From contig NZ_VSKS01000024.1 in NCBI RefSeq assembly GCF_008312835.1, forward strand, positions 1 through 64,000: DNA of 64,000 bases. Reading direction: 5' to 3'. Made by a program: the position numbers and the translations under genes. The notes beneath the pieces were generated by a model that was not told the origin of the DNA, made no database searches, and worked only from the letters and a program-made list of their open reading frames with translations. Of this stretch, positions 8,598 through 18,413 are shown piece after piece (position 1 is the first letter of the stretch; each line of letters begins with the position of its first letter). This DNA comes from Streptomyces marokkonensis. Its GTDB lineage: Bacteria > Actinomycetota > Actinomycetes > Streptomycetales > Streptomycetaceae.

Positions 8598-9653
8598 ATG
8601 ACGAGTACAGTCCTGCGCAGCAGGGCGTGGAAACTGCTGGAGATGGTCACGACGCCGCTGCTGCCGTCGGACTACCTGGACCTGGTCAGCCCGCTGCGTG
8701 CGGGCGCCGACCTGCGTGGGCGCATCGAGGCCGTGCGCCCCGAGACGGGTGACGCCGCGACTGTCGTGATCAGGCCGGGACGGGGCTGGCGCGGCCACAC
8801 AGCCGGTCAGTACGTGCGGATCGGGGTCGACGTCGACGGGGTGCGCCTGTGGCGTGCCTACTCCATCACCTCGCCGACGAACCGCCAGGACGGCCGCGTC
8901 ACGATCACCGTGAAGGCGATCCCGGACGGCAAGGTGAGCAACCACCTGGTCCGCAGGGCGAAACCGGGCACGCTGATCCAGCTCGACCAGGCGACCGGTG
9001 ACTTCGTACTGCCGCGGGCCAAGCCCGCCAAGGTGCTCTACCTGACGGCCGGCAGCGGCATCACGCCCGTGATGGGCATGCTGCGCGACACCGAGTTCGA
9101 CGACGTCGTCATGGTCCACTGCGCGCCACAGCCGCAAGACGTGATCTTCCGCAGCGAACTGCACGACCTGGTCGCGGACAGGAAGCTGCGGCTCACCGAG
9201 GTGCACACCGACACAGACGGCATGCTCGACATCGCCCGTCTCGACGAACTCGTGCCCGACTGGGCCGAGCGCGAGACCTGGGCCTGCGGGCCGGCGGGCC
9301 TGCTCGACGCCGCCGAAAGGCACTGGAGCGAGCACGGCGTACAGGAGCGCCTGCACACCGAACGCTTCCGCCCCAGCATCGTCGTCGCCGGCGACGGCGG
9401 CGAGGTCACCTTCAGCGCCACCGGCAAGACCGTCGACGCGGACGGCGCCACGCCGCTGCTGGACGTCGGCGAGGAGGCCGGCGTGCTCATGCCCTCCGGA
9501 TGCCGCATGGGCATCTGCTTCGGCTGCGTCACACCGCTCAAGGCGGGCGCGGTCCGCGACCTGCGCACCGGCGAGATCACCGAGGCCGAGCCGGGCGTCC
9601 TCATCCAGACCTGCGTGTCCGTTGCGGCGGGCCCCTGCGCCATCGAACGTTAG
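8598..9653 (+). CDS. Ferredoxin reductase (FAD, NAD(P)H, C-terminal 2Fe-2S)
   Basis: 351-residue flavoprotein reductase passing electrons from NAD(P)H to its fused plant-type 2Fe-2S centre. The FAD domain carries the RAYSITS motif (about residue 94) and the nucleotide domain LTAGSGITPVMGMLR (about residue 150). CGPAGLLDAAE marks the NAD(P) C-terminal motif. The ferredoxin domain at 260-351 has SGCRMGICFGC (Cys-x4-Cys-x2-Cys) and a fourth Cys in IQTCVS. The ATG at 8598 fits the family start. The desaturase gene begins 8 nt after the stop, so this is very likely its dedicated electron donor, as in mycobacterial DesA3 systems. Confidence 0.92.
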   Translation: MTSTVLRSRAWKLLEMVTTPLLPSDYLDLVSPLRAGADLRGRIEAVRPETGDAATVVIRPGRGWRGHTAGQYVRIGVDVDGVRLWRAYSITSPTNRQDGRVTITVKAIPDGKVSNHLVRRAKPGTLIQLDQATGDFVLPRAKPAKVLYLTAGSGITPVMGMLRDTEFDDVVMVHCAPQPQDVIFRSELHDLVADRKLRLTEVHTDTDGMLDIARLDELVPDWAERETWACGPAGLLDAAERHWSEHGVQERLHTERFRPSIVVAGDGGEVTFSATGKTVDADGATPLLDVGEEAGVLMPSGCRMGICFGCVTPLKAGAVRDLRTGEITEAEPGVLIQTCVSVAAGPCAIER

Positions 9654-9660
9654 GAACACC

Positions 9661-10779
9661 TTGACCGCCATCGACCCCACCGCCCACCTGACCGCGGAGC
9701 AGATCGAGGAGCTCGGCCGCGAGCTGGACGCGATCCGCGACGAGGTGATCGCCAGCCGCGGCGAGAAAGACGCCGCCTACATCCGCAAGGTCATCTCCGC
9801 GCAGCGCAAGCTCGAGCTGGTCAGCAGGGGCGTGCTGCTGTTCTCGATCTTCCCGCCCGCGTGGCTGCTCGGAACCGCCGGTCTGTCCGTGGCGAAGATC
9901 ATGGACAACATGGAGATCGGCCACAACGTCCTGCACGGCCAGTGGGACTGGATGCGCGACCCGAAGATCCACTCCACCACCTGGGAGTGGGATCACGTCT
10001 CACCCTCCGATCAGTGGAAGCACTCGCACAACGAGCTGCATCACACGTACACCAACGTCATCGGCAAGGACAACGACCTCGGCTACGGCATCATGCGCGT
10101 CGACGAGGACCAGAAGTGGCACCCGTTCCACCTCGGCCAGCCGCTGTGGAACTTCATCAACGCCTGCTTCTTCGAGTACGGCATCGCAGCGTACGACCTG
10201 GAACTCAGCAAGAACCTGCACAAGCACCGCCGCAAGAACCCGGAGTTCCGCGCGCGGGCCAAGGCCGTGGGCCGCAAGATCCGCAAGCAGGTGCTCAAGG
10301 ACTACGTGATCCACCCGCTGCTGTCGGGCCCGTCGTTCCTCCCCACGCTCGCCGCCACGTTCACCGCGAACCTGGTCCGCAACCTCTGGTCCCACTCGGT
10401 GATCATGTGCGGGCACTTCCCCGAGGGCGTGCAGGTCTTCGAGCGCTGGTCGATCAAGGGCGAGACGCGCGGCCAGTGGTACCTGCGCCAGATGATGGGC
10501 TCGGCGAACATCAGCGGCAGCAAGGCCATGCACTTCATGACCGGCAACCTGTCCCACCAGATCGAGCACCACCTGTTCCCGGACCTGCCGAGCAACCGGT
10601 ACGCCGAGGTCGCGGTGAAGGTGCGCGCGCTGTTCGAGAAGTACGAGCTGGAGTACGTCACCGGGCCCCTGCCCAAGCAGGTGTTCTCCGCGTGGCACAA
10701 GGTCTTCCGGCTCTCGCTGCCGAACAAGAAGCCCCAGGTCAAGACGCCGGCCCGCGAGCAGGAGCTCCTCGCGGCTTGA
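9661..10779 (+). CDS. Membrane fatty-acid (acyl-CoA) desaturase
   Basis: 372 residues, with TTG start at 9661 preceded by AGGA. It is a membrane di-iron desaturase inserting a double bond into acyl chains. Three histidine boxes are present: EIGHNVLH (about residue 88), HSHNELHHTYTN (about 122) and HQIEHHLFPDLP (about 300). Hydrophobic segments at about 60-80 and around 220-250 anchor it in the membrane. It is translationally close to the reductase (8-nt gap), which supplies electrons through its 2Fe-2S domain. The divergent PucR protein probably controls both. It is complete, unlike the desaturase remnant near 57 kb. Confidence 0.92.
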   Translation: MTAIDPTAHLTAEQIEELGRELDAIRDEVIASRGEKDAAYIRKVISAQRKLELVSRGVLLFSIFPPAWLLGTAGLSVAKIMDNMEIGHNVLHGQWDWMRDPKIHSTTWEWDHVSPSDQWKHSHNELHHTYTNVIGKDNDLGYGIMRVDEDQKWHPFHLGQPLWNFINACFFEYGIAAYDLELSKNLHKHRRKNPEFRARAKAVGRKIRKQVLKDYVIHPLLSGPSFLPTLAATFTANLVRNLWSHSVIMCGHFPEGVQVFERWSIKGETRGQWYLRQMMGSANISGSKAMHFMTGNLSHQIEHHLFPDLPSNRYAEVAVKVRALFEKYELEYVTGPLPKQVFSAWHKVFRLSLPNKKPQVKTPAREQELLAA

Positions 10780-11147
10780 TTCCCGGCATCCGTTCGGCTC
10801 CTTCGGCCGGTTTCGCAGGCGAGGCTTCGCTCACGGACGGCCTCCAGCGGGTGAGGCTGAGGGCGGCTCGCAGCCCGACGGCCGGACGCAGCAGCCCGGG
10901 GTCGGCTCTGGCGAACCGGTCCCGGGGCGACGCCGTCTTCGCAGCCGCCATGGATTTCCGTTCCTGCGACGCGGTGGGCCGTTCCCGTTCGGCCGCGACG
11001 GGAGCGAGGTCATGTGCAGCCGGGGACAGGCGGGCGTCGGGGTTCACGGGCGGAGAGGTTCGCTGCCGCCTTCGCCTGGTGGCCGGTCCGGTTCGGCGGG
11101 AGGCCCCGGTTTGTGCCGGCTGACTGCTTCTGTCGCCGGGCGTGGCC
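10780..11147. other. Intergenic, convergent; no gene seen
   Basis: 368 bp between the desaturase and the converging LuxR gene. Open frames on both strands are low-complexity and resemble no protein. I found no convincing long hairpin. Confidence 0.6.
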
Positions 11148-13937
11148 TCATTCCTGCTGGTGGGCCACGGTGACGGTGGTGTCCTCGATCAGGTCGCGCA
11201 GCTGGGAGCGGGCGGTGATGCCCAGCTTGGGAAAGCTGCGGTAGAGGTGCGAGCCGACCGTGCGCGGGGAGAGGAAGAGCCTCTCGCCGATCTCGCGGTT
11301 GGTCAGTCCGCGAGCGGCGAGATGGATGATCTGCTGCTGTTGCGGGGAGAGTTCGGCGAGCGCGTCGGGGGCGGAGTCTGTGACGTCGAGGCCGGCGGCG
11401 CGCGATTCGGCCCGGGCGCGCTCGATCCATGGGCGCGCGCCCAGACGCCGGAAGGTTTCCAGCGACTCGGTGAGCGGCGCTCGTGCCTCTGCGATGCGTC
11501 GGCGGCGCCGCAGCCATTCGGCGAGGTCCAGCAGGGTCTGGGCGCGTTCGAAGGGCCAGTGTTCCAGCACGGGGTCGGCCAGGGCGGCCCGGAAGTGCGG
11601 CTCGGCGTCCTCGGGGTCTGCCAACAGGCCACGGGCGCGGCTGATCAGCGCGCGAAGCCGGGGTGAGGCCCCCGCCGCGAGGGCGCGTGCGGCACGCTCG
11701 ACGATCGCGGCGGCTTCCTCGCGCCGGCCGCTGCGCGCGGCGGCGGCGGCCAAGTCCGCGAGGGCCGGATAGGAGGCGTGGTAGTGCACGGGTGCGCCAT
11801 CTGCCGTGAAGACCGTGCGGAGTTGGTCGTACGCCGCCTCGTGCGCGCCTTCCGCGAGGGCCGCGGCGCCGAGTGCACGACGGGCGTAGACACGGACCGA
11901 GCGGCTCTCCAGCGGGTCGATCAGGGCGAGCGCGTCCTCGGCCCGGGCGCGGGCTGCCGTCGCGTCGCCCTGGTAGGCCAGGACGGTGGCGTCCACGGCG
12001 GCCGCACATGCCACGGCGTGGTCGAGGCCGGTCGTCGAACCGAGCGCGCTGCTCCGGGCGCATGCCTCTCGGGCACGCCCCCACTTTCCTTGTTCCACAT
12101 AGCTCCAGGCGGCCGCGCCGCCCAGACCCTCTGGCAGCGGTCCGCGCATGCCCCACTGGTCGAAGGCCTGATCGAAGGCGCGGACGGCGTGTGAGGTCTC
12201 GTCCAGCAGCCACGCCATGATGGCGAAAGCGGTGAGCCGGTCGGGGTGGCGTTGCGCCTCGGCTGCGACCTGCGGGAGCAGCAGGAGCAGTTCGGCCCTG
12301 TTGCCGAAGGGGTCGGTCACGGCCCGTACCCAGGTGCGCGGCCAGGCGGGTGACGCGTCCTCGGGAAGGCTCCGCAGGACGGCCTGGACGCGGTGCTGTT
12401 GGACGTCGTCTCCGCAGTAGAAGCGGACCACGGCGGCGGCGGCCAGGAGGTCCAGCGCGGTGGACGGCTGTGCGAGGGCCAACTCCTCGGCGGCGTCGGC
12501 CAGTCGGGAGAAGACCACGGTGTGGCGCCCGGTGAGTGCTGCCAGTCGTCCGACCTGCGCGGTGACGCCCGCCAGGAGCGACGCGTCGTCGGTACGTGCC
12601 CGTACCGCGGAGGCGAGTTCCTCGACCCAGGCGAGGTCGCCGGTGAGGACGGCCTGCGCGGCGGCCTCGAGAAGGAGCCGGGCACTGTCCTCGCGGGGTG
12701 CGAGGTCCGCGGCGCGTTGCAGGGCCTTGGCCGCTGCCTCGTGGCCGCCGCGGCGCCGGGCCCGGTCGGCGGTCTGTTCCAGCTGCGCCGATACGGCCGC
12801 GTCCGGGGGTGTGGCCGCGGCGGCGAGGTGCCAGGCTCGCCTGTCCGGCTCGGCCCGCAGCAGTTCGGCGAGCGCGAGGTGGGCCGCGCGCCGGGCATCC
12901 ACGGACGCGGCGTGATACACGGCCGACCGGACCAGGGGGTGGCTGAACCGGAGGCCACGGCCGGTTCGCCGGACCAGCCCGGCCCGCTCGGCGGGCGGCC
13001 ATGCGTCGTCCGCGGCGTCGGGCAGCGCGGCCGGGACGGCGATGGCGGAGTCGACGGTGTCCATGGCGGCCAGGAGCAGCAGGGCACGCGTGGTGGGAGC
13101 CGGCAGGCCGTTCAGCCGGTCCGCGAAGATCCGCTCCAGGTGGTCGGTGACGGGGAGCGGACCGGCGTACGGTGGCCCCGCGGCCGTCCCGTGTGCGGTG
13201 GCCGTCTTCGCCAGTTCGGTCAGTGCCAGCGGGTTGCCGTCGGCCTGGGCGAGGATCTGCGTCCTCATTCGGCCGGTCGGGCGCTGCGGCTGCAGGTCCA
13301 GCAGTCGGCCGGCCGCGGCGTTGTCGAGCGGTCCCAGGGTGAGCGTCGCCACGTGCCGGTCGAGCCCCGGGAGGTGATCGCCGACGCGGGCTGCGATCAG
13401 CATCGTGACCGGTTCGCCTGTCAGCCGTCGGGCCGCGAAGAGCAGTGCGTCCAGGGACGCACGGTCGCACCACTGCGCGTCGTCCAGGACCACGATCACC
13501 GGCCCTCGGTCCCCCAGGGCTGAGAGCAGGCCCAGGACGGCAACCCCGGTCAGCATCGGGTCGGCTTCCGCCGTGGCCGATCCCACGCCGAACGCGCCGT
13601 GCAGCGCCGCGCGCTGCCTCTCCGGCAGCTCGTCCACCTCGGCCGATACCGGCCACAGCAGTTGATGCAGTCCGGAGAATGCCAGGGGAGACTCCGTCTC
13701 GCTGCCCTGCGCGCGCAGGACACGGGCGCCGCTCGCCTCGGCCCGGCGCACCGCACGGTCCAGCAGCGCGCTCTTTCCCATGCCTACGTCGCCGAGCAGC
13801 ATCAGAACCGGGTCGACCGACGCCGAGTCCACCGCACGGTGGAGGCGTGCCAGTTCCGCGTCCCGGCCGACGACCGGCGTTTCGGCGTCCGGCTCCGGTG
13901 CAGCGACCGCGCGGGAGCCGCCTGCGTCATCGTCCAC
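11148..13937 (-). CDS. Large LuxR-family regulator with AAA ATPase domain (LAL/MalT-like)
   Basis: 929 residues. The N-terminal AAA domain has Walker A GDVGMGKSALL near residue 50 and Walker B VIVVLDDAQWCD near 145. A long alpha-helical, TPR-like region with repeated Ala/Leu helices follows from about 340 to 850. The C-terminal LuxR HTH is LSPQQQQIIHLAARGLTNRE with LFLSPRTVGSHLYRSFPKLG at about 865-915. This is the architecture of LAL regulators, often pathway activators. It is divergent from the metallo-hydrolase and carboxylesterase genes across a 181-bp gap, so these are likely targets. Inducer unknown. Confidence 0.9.
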   Translation of the reverse strand: MDDDAGGSRAVAAPEPDAETPVVGRDAELARLHRAVDSASVDPVLMLLGDVGMGKSALLDRAVRRAEASGARVLRAQGSETESPLAFSGLHQLLWPVSAEVDELPERQRAALHGAFGVGSATAEADPMLTGVAVLGLLSALGDRGPVIVVLDDAQWCDRASLDALLFAARRLTGEPVTMLIAARVGDHLPGLDRHVATLTLGPLDNAAAGRLLDLQPQRPTGRMRTQILAQADGNPLALTELAKTATAHGTAAGPPYAGPLPVTDHLERIFADRLNGLPAPTTRALLLLAAMDTVDSAIAVPAALPDAADDAWPPAERAGLVRRTGRGLRFSHPLVRSAVYHAASVDARRAAHLALAELLRAEPDRRAWHLAAAATPPDAAVSAQLEQTADRARRRGGHEAAAKALQRAADLAPREDSARLLLEAAAQAVLTGDLAWVEELASAVRARTDDASLLAGVTAQVGRLAALTGRHTVVFSRLADAAEELALAQPSTALDLLAAAAVVRFYCGDDVQQHRVQAVLRSLPEDASPAWPRTWVRAVTDPFGNRAELLLLLPQVAAEAQRHPDRLTAFAIMAWLLDETSHAVRAFDQAFDQWGMRGPLPEGLGGAAAWSYVEQGKWGRAREACARSSALGSTTGLDHAVACAAAVDATVLAYQGDATAARARAEDALALIDPLESRSVRVYARRALGAAALAEGAHEAAYDQLRTVFTADGAPVHYHASYPALADLAAAAARSGRREEAAAIVERAARALAAGASPRLRALISRARGLLADPEDAEPHFRAALADPVLEHWPFERAQTLLDLAEWLRRRRRIAEARAPLTESLETFRRLGARPWIERARAESRAAGLDVTDSAPDALAELSPQQQQIIHLAARGLTNREIGERLFLSPRTVGSHLYRSFPKLGITARSQLRDLIEDTTVTVAHQQE

Positions 13938-14118
13938 GGGGTCTCCAGGAAAGGTGGCTCTTCGAGCGGAGCCGTCTGGCCTTGTCGCCGCCCAGGCTAC
14001 AAGCGGCCCGGCCCGGTGCCCGGGGCATGCGGATCGGTGCAGTCACGTGACGGATACCGCGTGTACCGGGGCCGCTCGTACGGTTCCAGGAAAGCCTCCG
14101 GATGCTTGAGGAATACCC

Positions 14119-15033
14119 ATGGAACAGATCAAGCTCGGAACCGTCACGATCACCCGGGTCTGGGAATTTTACGGCTCCGTCGACATGACGCCCGACGCCT
14201 TCTTCCCGGAAACCCCGAAGGAAGTCTGGGACGACAGCGCCACCTGGCTGACCCCGCATTTCCTGAATTCCGACACCAACAGCGTGCGTTCCGCGATCCA
14301 GACCTGGCTGCTGCGCAGCGAGGGCAGGACCATCCTCGTCGACACCGGCGTGGGCAACCACAAGGACCGTCCGTACGCGCCGGTCTGGAACCGCCTCGAG
14401 ACAGATTTCCTGGCCAACCTCGCGCGCGCCGGCGTCGAGCCCGAGGACGTGGACATCGTGATCAACACGCATCTCCACATCGATCACGTCGGCTGGAACA
14501 CGTACCTGGACGGCCGACGCTGGGTGCCCACTTTCCCCAACGCCACCTATCTGATGCCGAAGGACGACTTCGACTTCTGGAACCCGGCAAACGGCCACCA
14601 GCCGCTGCTCGGCCGCGGCAACCAGAACGTCTTCGAGGACAGCGTGGCCCCGGTGCACCAGGCCGGCCAGACGCTGCTGTGGGAGAACAGACACCACATC
14701 GACGCCGGACTGCGTCTGGACGCGGCTCCCGGACACACCCCCGGCTCCTCCGTACTGACCCTCGCCTCCGGGACGGACCGCGCGGTGTTCGTCGGCGACA
14801 TGCTGCACAACCCGGTACAGATCCTCGAACCGGACGCCAACAGCTGCTTCTGCGAGGACCCCGCGGGCGCCCGCGCCACCCGCCGCAAGGTGCTGGGCTG
14901 GGCGGCCGACAACAACGCACTCGTGATCCCCGCGCACCTGGGCGGCCACGGCGCCGTCGAAGTCGCGCGTGACGGAAGCAAGTTCGCCATCAAGGGCTGG
15001 GCTCCCTACGCCCCGTACACCGAGCAGGGCTGA
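14119..15033 (+). CDS. MBL-fold metallo-hydrolase
   Basis: 304 residues, ATG at 14119. The metal-binding motif INTHLHIDHVGW (HxHxDH) lies near residue 117. Further ligands are in APGHTPGSSVLTL (about 200) and DMLHNP, and an IPAHLGGHG His lies near the C-terminus. The SxRSAIQTWLLRSEGRTILV start resembles the lactonase/parathion-hydrolase branch of the superfamily. Expected to be a cytoplasmic di-zinc hydrolase of a lactone or ester. It precedes the carboxylesterase by 23 nt, so the two are probably one operon under the divergent LuxR protein. Confidence 0.88.
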   Translation: MEQIKLGTVTITRVWEFYGSVDMTPDAFFPETPKEVWDDSATWLTPHFLNSDTNSVRSAIQTWLLRSEGRTILVDTGVGNHKDRPYAPVWNRLETDFLANLARAGVEPEDVDIVINTHLHIDHVGWNTYLDGRRWVPTFPNATYLMPKDDFDFWNPANGHQPLLGRGNQNVFEDSVAPVHQAGQTLLWENRHHIDAGLRLDAAPGHTPGSSVLTLASGTDRAVFVGDMLHNPVQILEPDANSCFCEDPAGARATRRKVLGWAADNNALVIPAHLGGHGAVEVARDGSKFAIKGWAPYAPYTEQG

Positions 15034-15056
15034 AGCCTGCGGAGAGGCACACCCCC

Positions 15057-16541
15057 GTGAACCACCACCCCGAACCCATCGTGACCACCGCGCAGGGAGC
15101 CGTCCGCGGCCTGCGCCGGGGCGACACCACCGCTTTCCTCAACATCCCCTACGCCGCCCCACCTCGTGGCGCCGGCCGGTTCGCCCCGCCGCAGCCGCAC
15201 GAGCCGTGGGACGGCACACGGGACGCCACCGTGCCGGGACCCAACGCACCGCAGTCCGAGCGCAAGCTCGGCAGCGTGGACATGTCCCCCTACTTCGGCA
15301 CCGGTTGGAGCCGCGGGGAGGACTACCTCACCGTCAATGTCTTCACGCCCGCCGGCGGCGGCCTGCCCGTCATGGTGTTCGTCCACGGCGGCGGATTCGT
15401 CGCCGGATCGACACGGTCCGCGATGTACGACGGCTCCGCCTTCGCCCGCGACGGCGTCGTCCTCGTCACCCTCAACTACCGGCTCGGCATCGCCGGGTTC
15501 CTCGACCTCCCCGGAGCTCCCGCCAACCGCGGTCTGCTCGACGTCGTCGCCGCGCTGCGCTGGGTGAGGGAGAACATCGCCGCCTTCGGCGGTGACCCGC
15601 ACAACGTCACCCTCTTCGGACAGTCGGCCGGGGCGACCATCGTCGGCGGCGTCCTCGCCACTCCCGAAGCCACGGGTCTCTTCCGCCGGGCGATCGTCCA
15701 AAGCGGCAGCGGCCTGGGCGCGTTCACAGCCGAGCAGGCCGCCCGTGTCACCCGGGCAGCGGCCGGGGCCCTGGGTATCGAGCCCGACGTCGACGCCTTC
15801 GCGGAGATTCCCGACGAGCGCCTGGTCAAGGCCGCCTCGCGGCTCACGGGCATCGACCTGCAGACCGACACGCACCGCGACCCGCTGATCGGGCTCAGCC
15901 CTTTCAGCCTGGTCCTCGACACACAGCCCGCCGAATCCGTCGCCGCCGGCCTGAGCGCCGGCCTCGACCTGCTCATCGGGACCAACACCGAGGAGGGCAA
16001 CCTCTACCTGGTCCCCGTGGACAAGTACGCCACCTCAACCGCCGGGGACGTCGACAACGCGGCGGCGCGTTCGCACCCGAAGCCGGCGCAGCTCGTCGAG
16101 ACGTACCGCAAGGCCCGCCCCGAAGCCTCCTTCGGCGAGCTGCGCTCCGCCGTCATGGGCGACGCGCTGTTCGGCGCGGGCAGCTGGGCCCTGGCCGGTG
16201 CTCATGCCGCCCATCCCGAGTCCGCCACCTTCAGCTATGAGTTCGCCTGGCGCTCCCATGCCCTCGGCGGACGGCTCGGCGCCGCTCACACGGTGGAGCT
16301 GCCCTTCGTCTTCGATCTCGCGCACCTCCCCCAACTGCTCGGCCCCGTCGCCCTGCTCGGCCCCGACAAGCCCCCCGCGGATCTCGCCGCCCGTATGCAC
16401 GAGGTGTGGGTCCGGTTCGCCAGGACCGGCGACCCCGGCTGGGACCCGTACGACACCGAACGCCGGGCCACCATGCGCATCGACGCCCAGTGGAACCAGA
16501 TCGACGACCCGCGCAGCGAGGAACGACAGGCATGGATCTGA
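15057..16541 (+). CDS. Type B carboxylesterase
   Basis: 494 residues, GTG start at 15057 with GGAG upstream. It is a full-length carboxylesterase/lipase: FLNIPYAAPPRGAGRF at the N-terminus, oxyanion motif VFVHGGGFVAGS (about 105), nucleophile elbow LFGQSAGAT (about 190), EEGNLYLV for the acidic residue (about 310), and a C-terminal LGAAHTVELPFVF with the catalytic His. It hydrolyses esters of small alcohols. No signal peptide, so cytoplasmic. Second gene of the operon with the MBL hydrolase. Confidence 0.9.
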   Translation: MNHHPEPIVTTAQGAVRGLRRGDTTAFLNIPYAAPPRGAGRFAPPQPHEPWDGTRDATVPGPNAPQSERKLGSVDMSPYFGTGWSRGEDYLTVNVFTPAGGGLPVMVFVHGGGFVAGSTRSAMYDGSAFARDGVVLVTLNYRLGIAGFLDLPGAPANRGLLDVVAALRWVRENIAAFGGDPHNVTLFGQSAGATIVGGVLATPEATGLFRRAIVQSGSGLGAFTAEQAARVTRAAAGALGIEPDVDAFAEIPDERLVKAASRLTGIDLQTDTHRDPLIGLSPFSLVLDTQPAESVAAGLSAGLDLLIGTNTEEGNLYLVPVDKYATSTAGDVDNAAARSHPKPAQLVETYRKARPEASFGELRSAVMGDALFGAGSWALAGAHAAHPESATFSYEFAWRSHALGGRLGAAHTVELPFVFDLAHLPQLLGPVALLGPDKPPADLAARMHEVWVRFARTGDPGWDPYDTERRATMRIDAQWNQIDDPRSEERQAWI

Positions 16542-16582
16542 ACCCGCCGCGCATACCTCTGCATCTCCTCGAAGGGCACTGC

Positions 16583-16740
16583 ATGACCGGAACCGTCATC
16601 ACCACCGAGGAGGCCCCCGCCCTGCCGGGGCCGACCTCGCGGATGCCCTTCGGGAGGTGGAGGAGTCGACTCCGACACCCCCGGACTGGAGTGGCGACGA
16701 CACCCGCGGGCGGTTTGCCACGGCAGTGACGGCGGGGTGA
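16583..16740 (+). pseudogene. Short truncated reading frame, possibly a P450 N-terminus
   Basis: The ATG at 16583 opens 48 codons beginning MTGTVITTEEAPALPGPTSR and then MPF, a Pro-rich opening seen in some actinobacterial cytochromes P450. It then degenerates. One frame over, DLADALREVEESTPTPPDW looks protein-like to the stop at 16740. The IS5 copy lies immediately downstream and probably removed the rest. The P450 identity is a guess. Confidence 0.25.
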
Positions 16741-16776
16741 CGTATGCGTTCTGGCCCAGGCGACTAACTGATCATT

Positions 16777-17525
16777 TCAGAATGAGGTTCGGAGTCGTCT
16801 CAAGCAGATGATGACGCAAGCGAGTTGGAGCAGTCCGAGGTGGAGGTCGGCTCGTATCTCGTAGCGGATCCGCAGGCGCTTGACCTGGTGGAGCCAAGCG
16901 AAGGTTCGCTCGACGACCCATCTCGTCCTGCCCAGGCCGGATCCGTGGGCGGCGCCCTTGCGGGCGATCTTCGGCGTGATGCCGTGAGCACGGAGGAGCC
17001 GCCGGTACTTGTCGTAGTCGTAGCCGCGGTCGGCGAACGGACGCCGCGGTCGGTGACGTGGCCTGCCCACCAGGCCGCGGATGCGGGGTATCGCGTCCAG
17101 CAGGGGCATGAGCTGGGTGACGTCGTGACGGTTTCCGCTGGTCAACGACATCGCAAGGGGTGTTCCGTGCCGGTCGGTGATCACATGGTGCTTGCTGCCC
17201 CGGCGGCCTCGGTCGACCGGCGAAGGTCCGGTGTGAGCCCTCCTCTCAGGGCCCGGACGTGCGAGCCGTCGACCGCGGCGTCCTCCATGTCCAACAGTCC
17301 GGCCATGCGGAGTTCCGCGAGGAGGACCTCGTGCAGGCGGGGCCAGACGCCGGCCTCGGTCCAGTCCCGCAGTCGCCGCCGGCACGTCACTCCGCTGCAG
17401 CCGATCGTCTCGGTCGGCACGTCCGCCCAGGCCACACCCGTGCACAGCACGTAGACGATCCCGCGCAGAGCCGCACGGTCAGTCGAAAGTGCGAGCGGTT
17501 CTGCAGGGCCTCCTCGTCCAGCCAC
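16777..17525 (-). mobile_element. IS5-family insertion sequence (IS427-like), transposase in two frames
   Basis: The transposase is in two minus-strand frames. The upstream part (about 17525-17250) carries RRRLRDWTEAGVWPRLHEVL and the first catalytic Asp in DMEDAAVDGSHVRALRGG. The second part carries GPSPVDRGRRGSKHHVI, the second Asp in PFADRGYDYDKY and the Glu in RTRWVVERTFAWLHQ, ending RLRTSF. The frame break falls at GGAGGGCTC, where this group often uses programmed frameshifting. However, the usual N-terminal 40 residues are missing, so the copy is probably inactive. One end lies near 16765-16800; clear terminal repeats were not resolved. Confidence 0.75.
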
Positions 17526-17529
17526 AGCA

Positions 17530-17710
17530 GCAGCCGGGCCAGCATCGGATCGCCGTCAGCGGTATCCCGGCCGGGCGCTGAGTCACCTTCAGCAGACGCC
17601 TCCGTCTGGATCGGCATGCGGATCGGGTTTCGCTTGGCTGCGCGCTCGTCGTCCTTGGCGAGCTGCTTGAAGGCTATTCGATGGCGCGTCGCTGGCTGCT
17701 GAGCGTGAAG
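17530..17710 (-). other. Possible coding remnant adjoining the IS5 copy
   Basis: The minus frame reads AFKQLAKDDERAAKRNPIRM, then DGDPMLARLLLWLDEEALQN, running into the IS5 fragment. It looks like real protein but I cannot name it. It may be the gene into which the IS5 copy inserted. Confidence 0.25.
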
Positions 17711-17924
17711 CGGTTCAGTTCCACCGAGAGCCGGAGACGATTTTCGGAACGCGCCGGCAGACACGCATCCACGTGGTCGGGATGGCCCCGCACTGCCCGG
17801 GGGCAACGCGTTCACATTCAACAACACGTTGTGGTCACCCGTTGCACACGTTGGCCGGCGGGTGTGTCCTGGAATTCTGGGAGTTGGTATCCCGCGCACC
17901 ATTTTTCACCGGGAAGGAACCGTC

Positions 17925-18413
17925 ATGATGAGTAATCGCCGCCCGGCGGTGGCGTTCGCCGCCGCACTGATCACAGCGGTGACCGCCGCCTCAGCCGTTT
18001 CCACCCCTGCGCAGGCCGCGCCGGAAGCGGCGACAGGGACACCGACGAAGGCTCCGGCGACCTGCTTCGCCGCCTCTTGTCACGGCCTCGACCCCATCGA
18101 GACCCACTGCGTCGACGACGCCGTGACGATCGACGACGTCGTCCTGGACGGCCGCATCGTCCGACTGCGCTACAGCGCACAGTGCAGGGCGGCCTGGGCG
18201 CAGCTCTGGTACGGGAAGCCTGGGGACAGGGCCTACGTGCGGACTGTGGAGAACGGACAGACCGTAGCCGTGAACAGCATCACGGTCATGCCTTGGAACG
18301 GGACCAGCGTGTACACACCGATGGTGAACGACAAGGACCTCAAGGCCCAGGCGTGTACGGAATTCGACCACCTTCCGGGCGACACCGGAACGAAGTGCAC
18401 GATCTTCTACTGA
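17925..18413 (+). CDS. Secreted DUF2690 (YjfA-like) protein
   Basis: 162 residues. A Sec signal peptide covers about 1-35 (RRPAVAFAAALITAVTAASA, ending TPAQAA). The mature part has the family motif CFAASCHGLDP, paired cysteines (ASC, ETHCVDD, SAQCRAAW, QACTEFDH, TKCTIFY) and WAQLWYGKPGD. The even number of Cys suggests disulfides outside the cell. The start is ATG at 17925 or 17928, with GAAGGA just upstream. DUF2690 proteins are small extracellular proteins of unknown function common in Streptomyces. No operon partner. Confidence 0.8.
   Translation: MMSNRRPAVAFAAALITAVTAASAVSTPAQAAPEAATGTPTKAPATCFAASCHGLDPIETHCVDDAVTIDDVVLDGRIVRLRYSAQCRAAWAQLWYGKPGDRAYVRTVENGQTVAVNSITVMPWNGTSVYTPMVNDKDLKAQACTEFDHLPGDTGTKCTIFY

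Noticed and set aside
11044-13656. 870-codon minus-strand frame overlapping the LuxR gene
   Set aside because: Almost pure Arg/Pro/Gly/Ala in the frame next to the real gene; the 929-residue LuxR frame has recognisable Walker and HTH motifs.
16777-17525. IS5 copy as an intact element using programmed frameshifting
   Set aside because: The frame break is at a plausible site, but the usual N-terminal part of the transposase and clear terminal repeats are missing.
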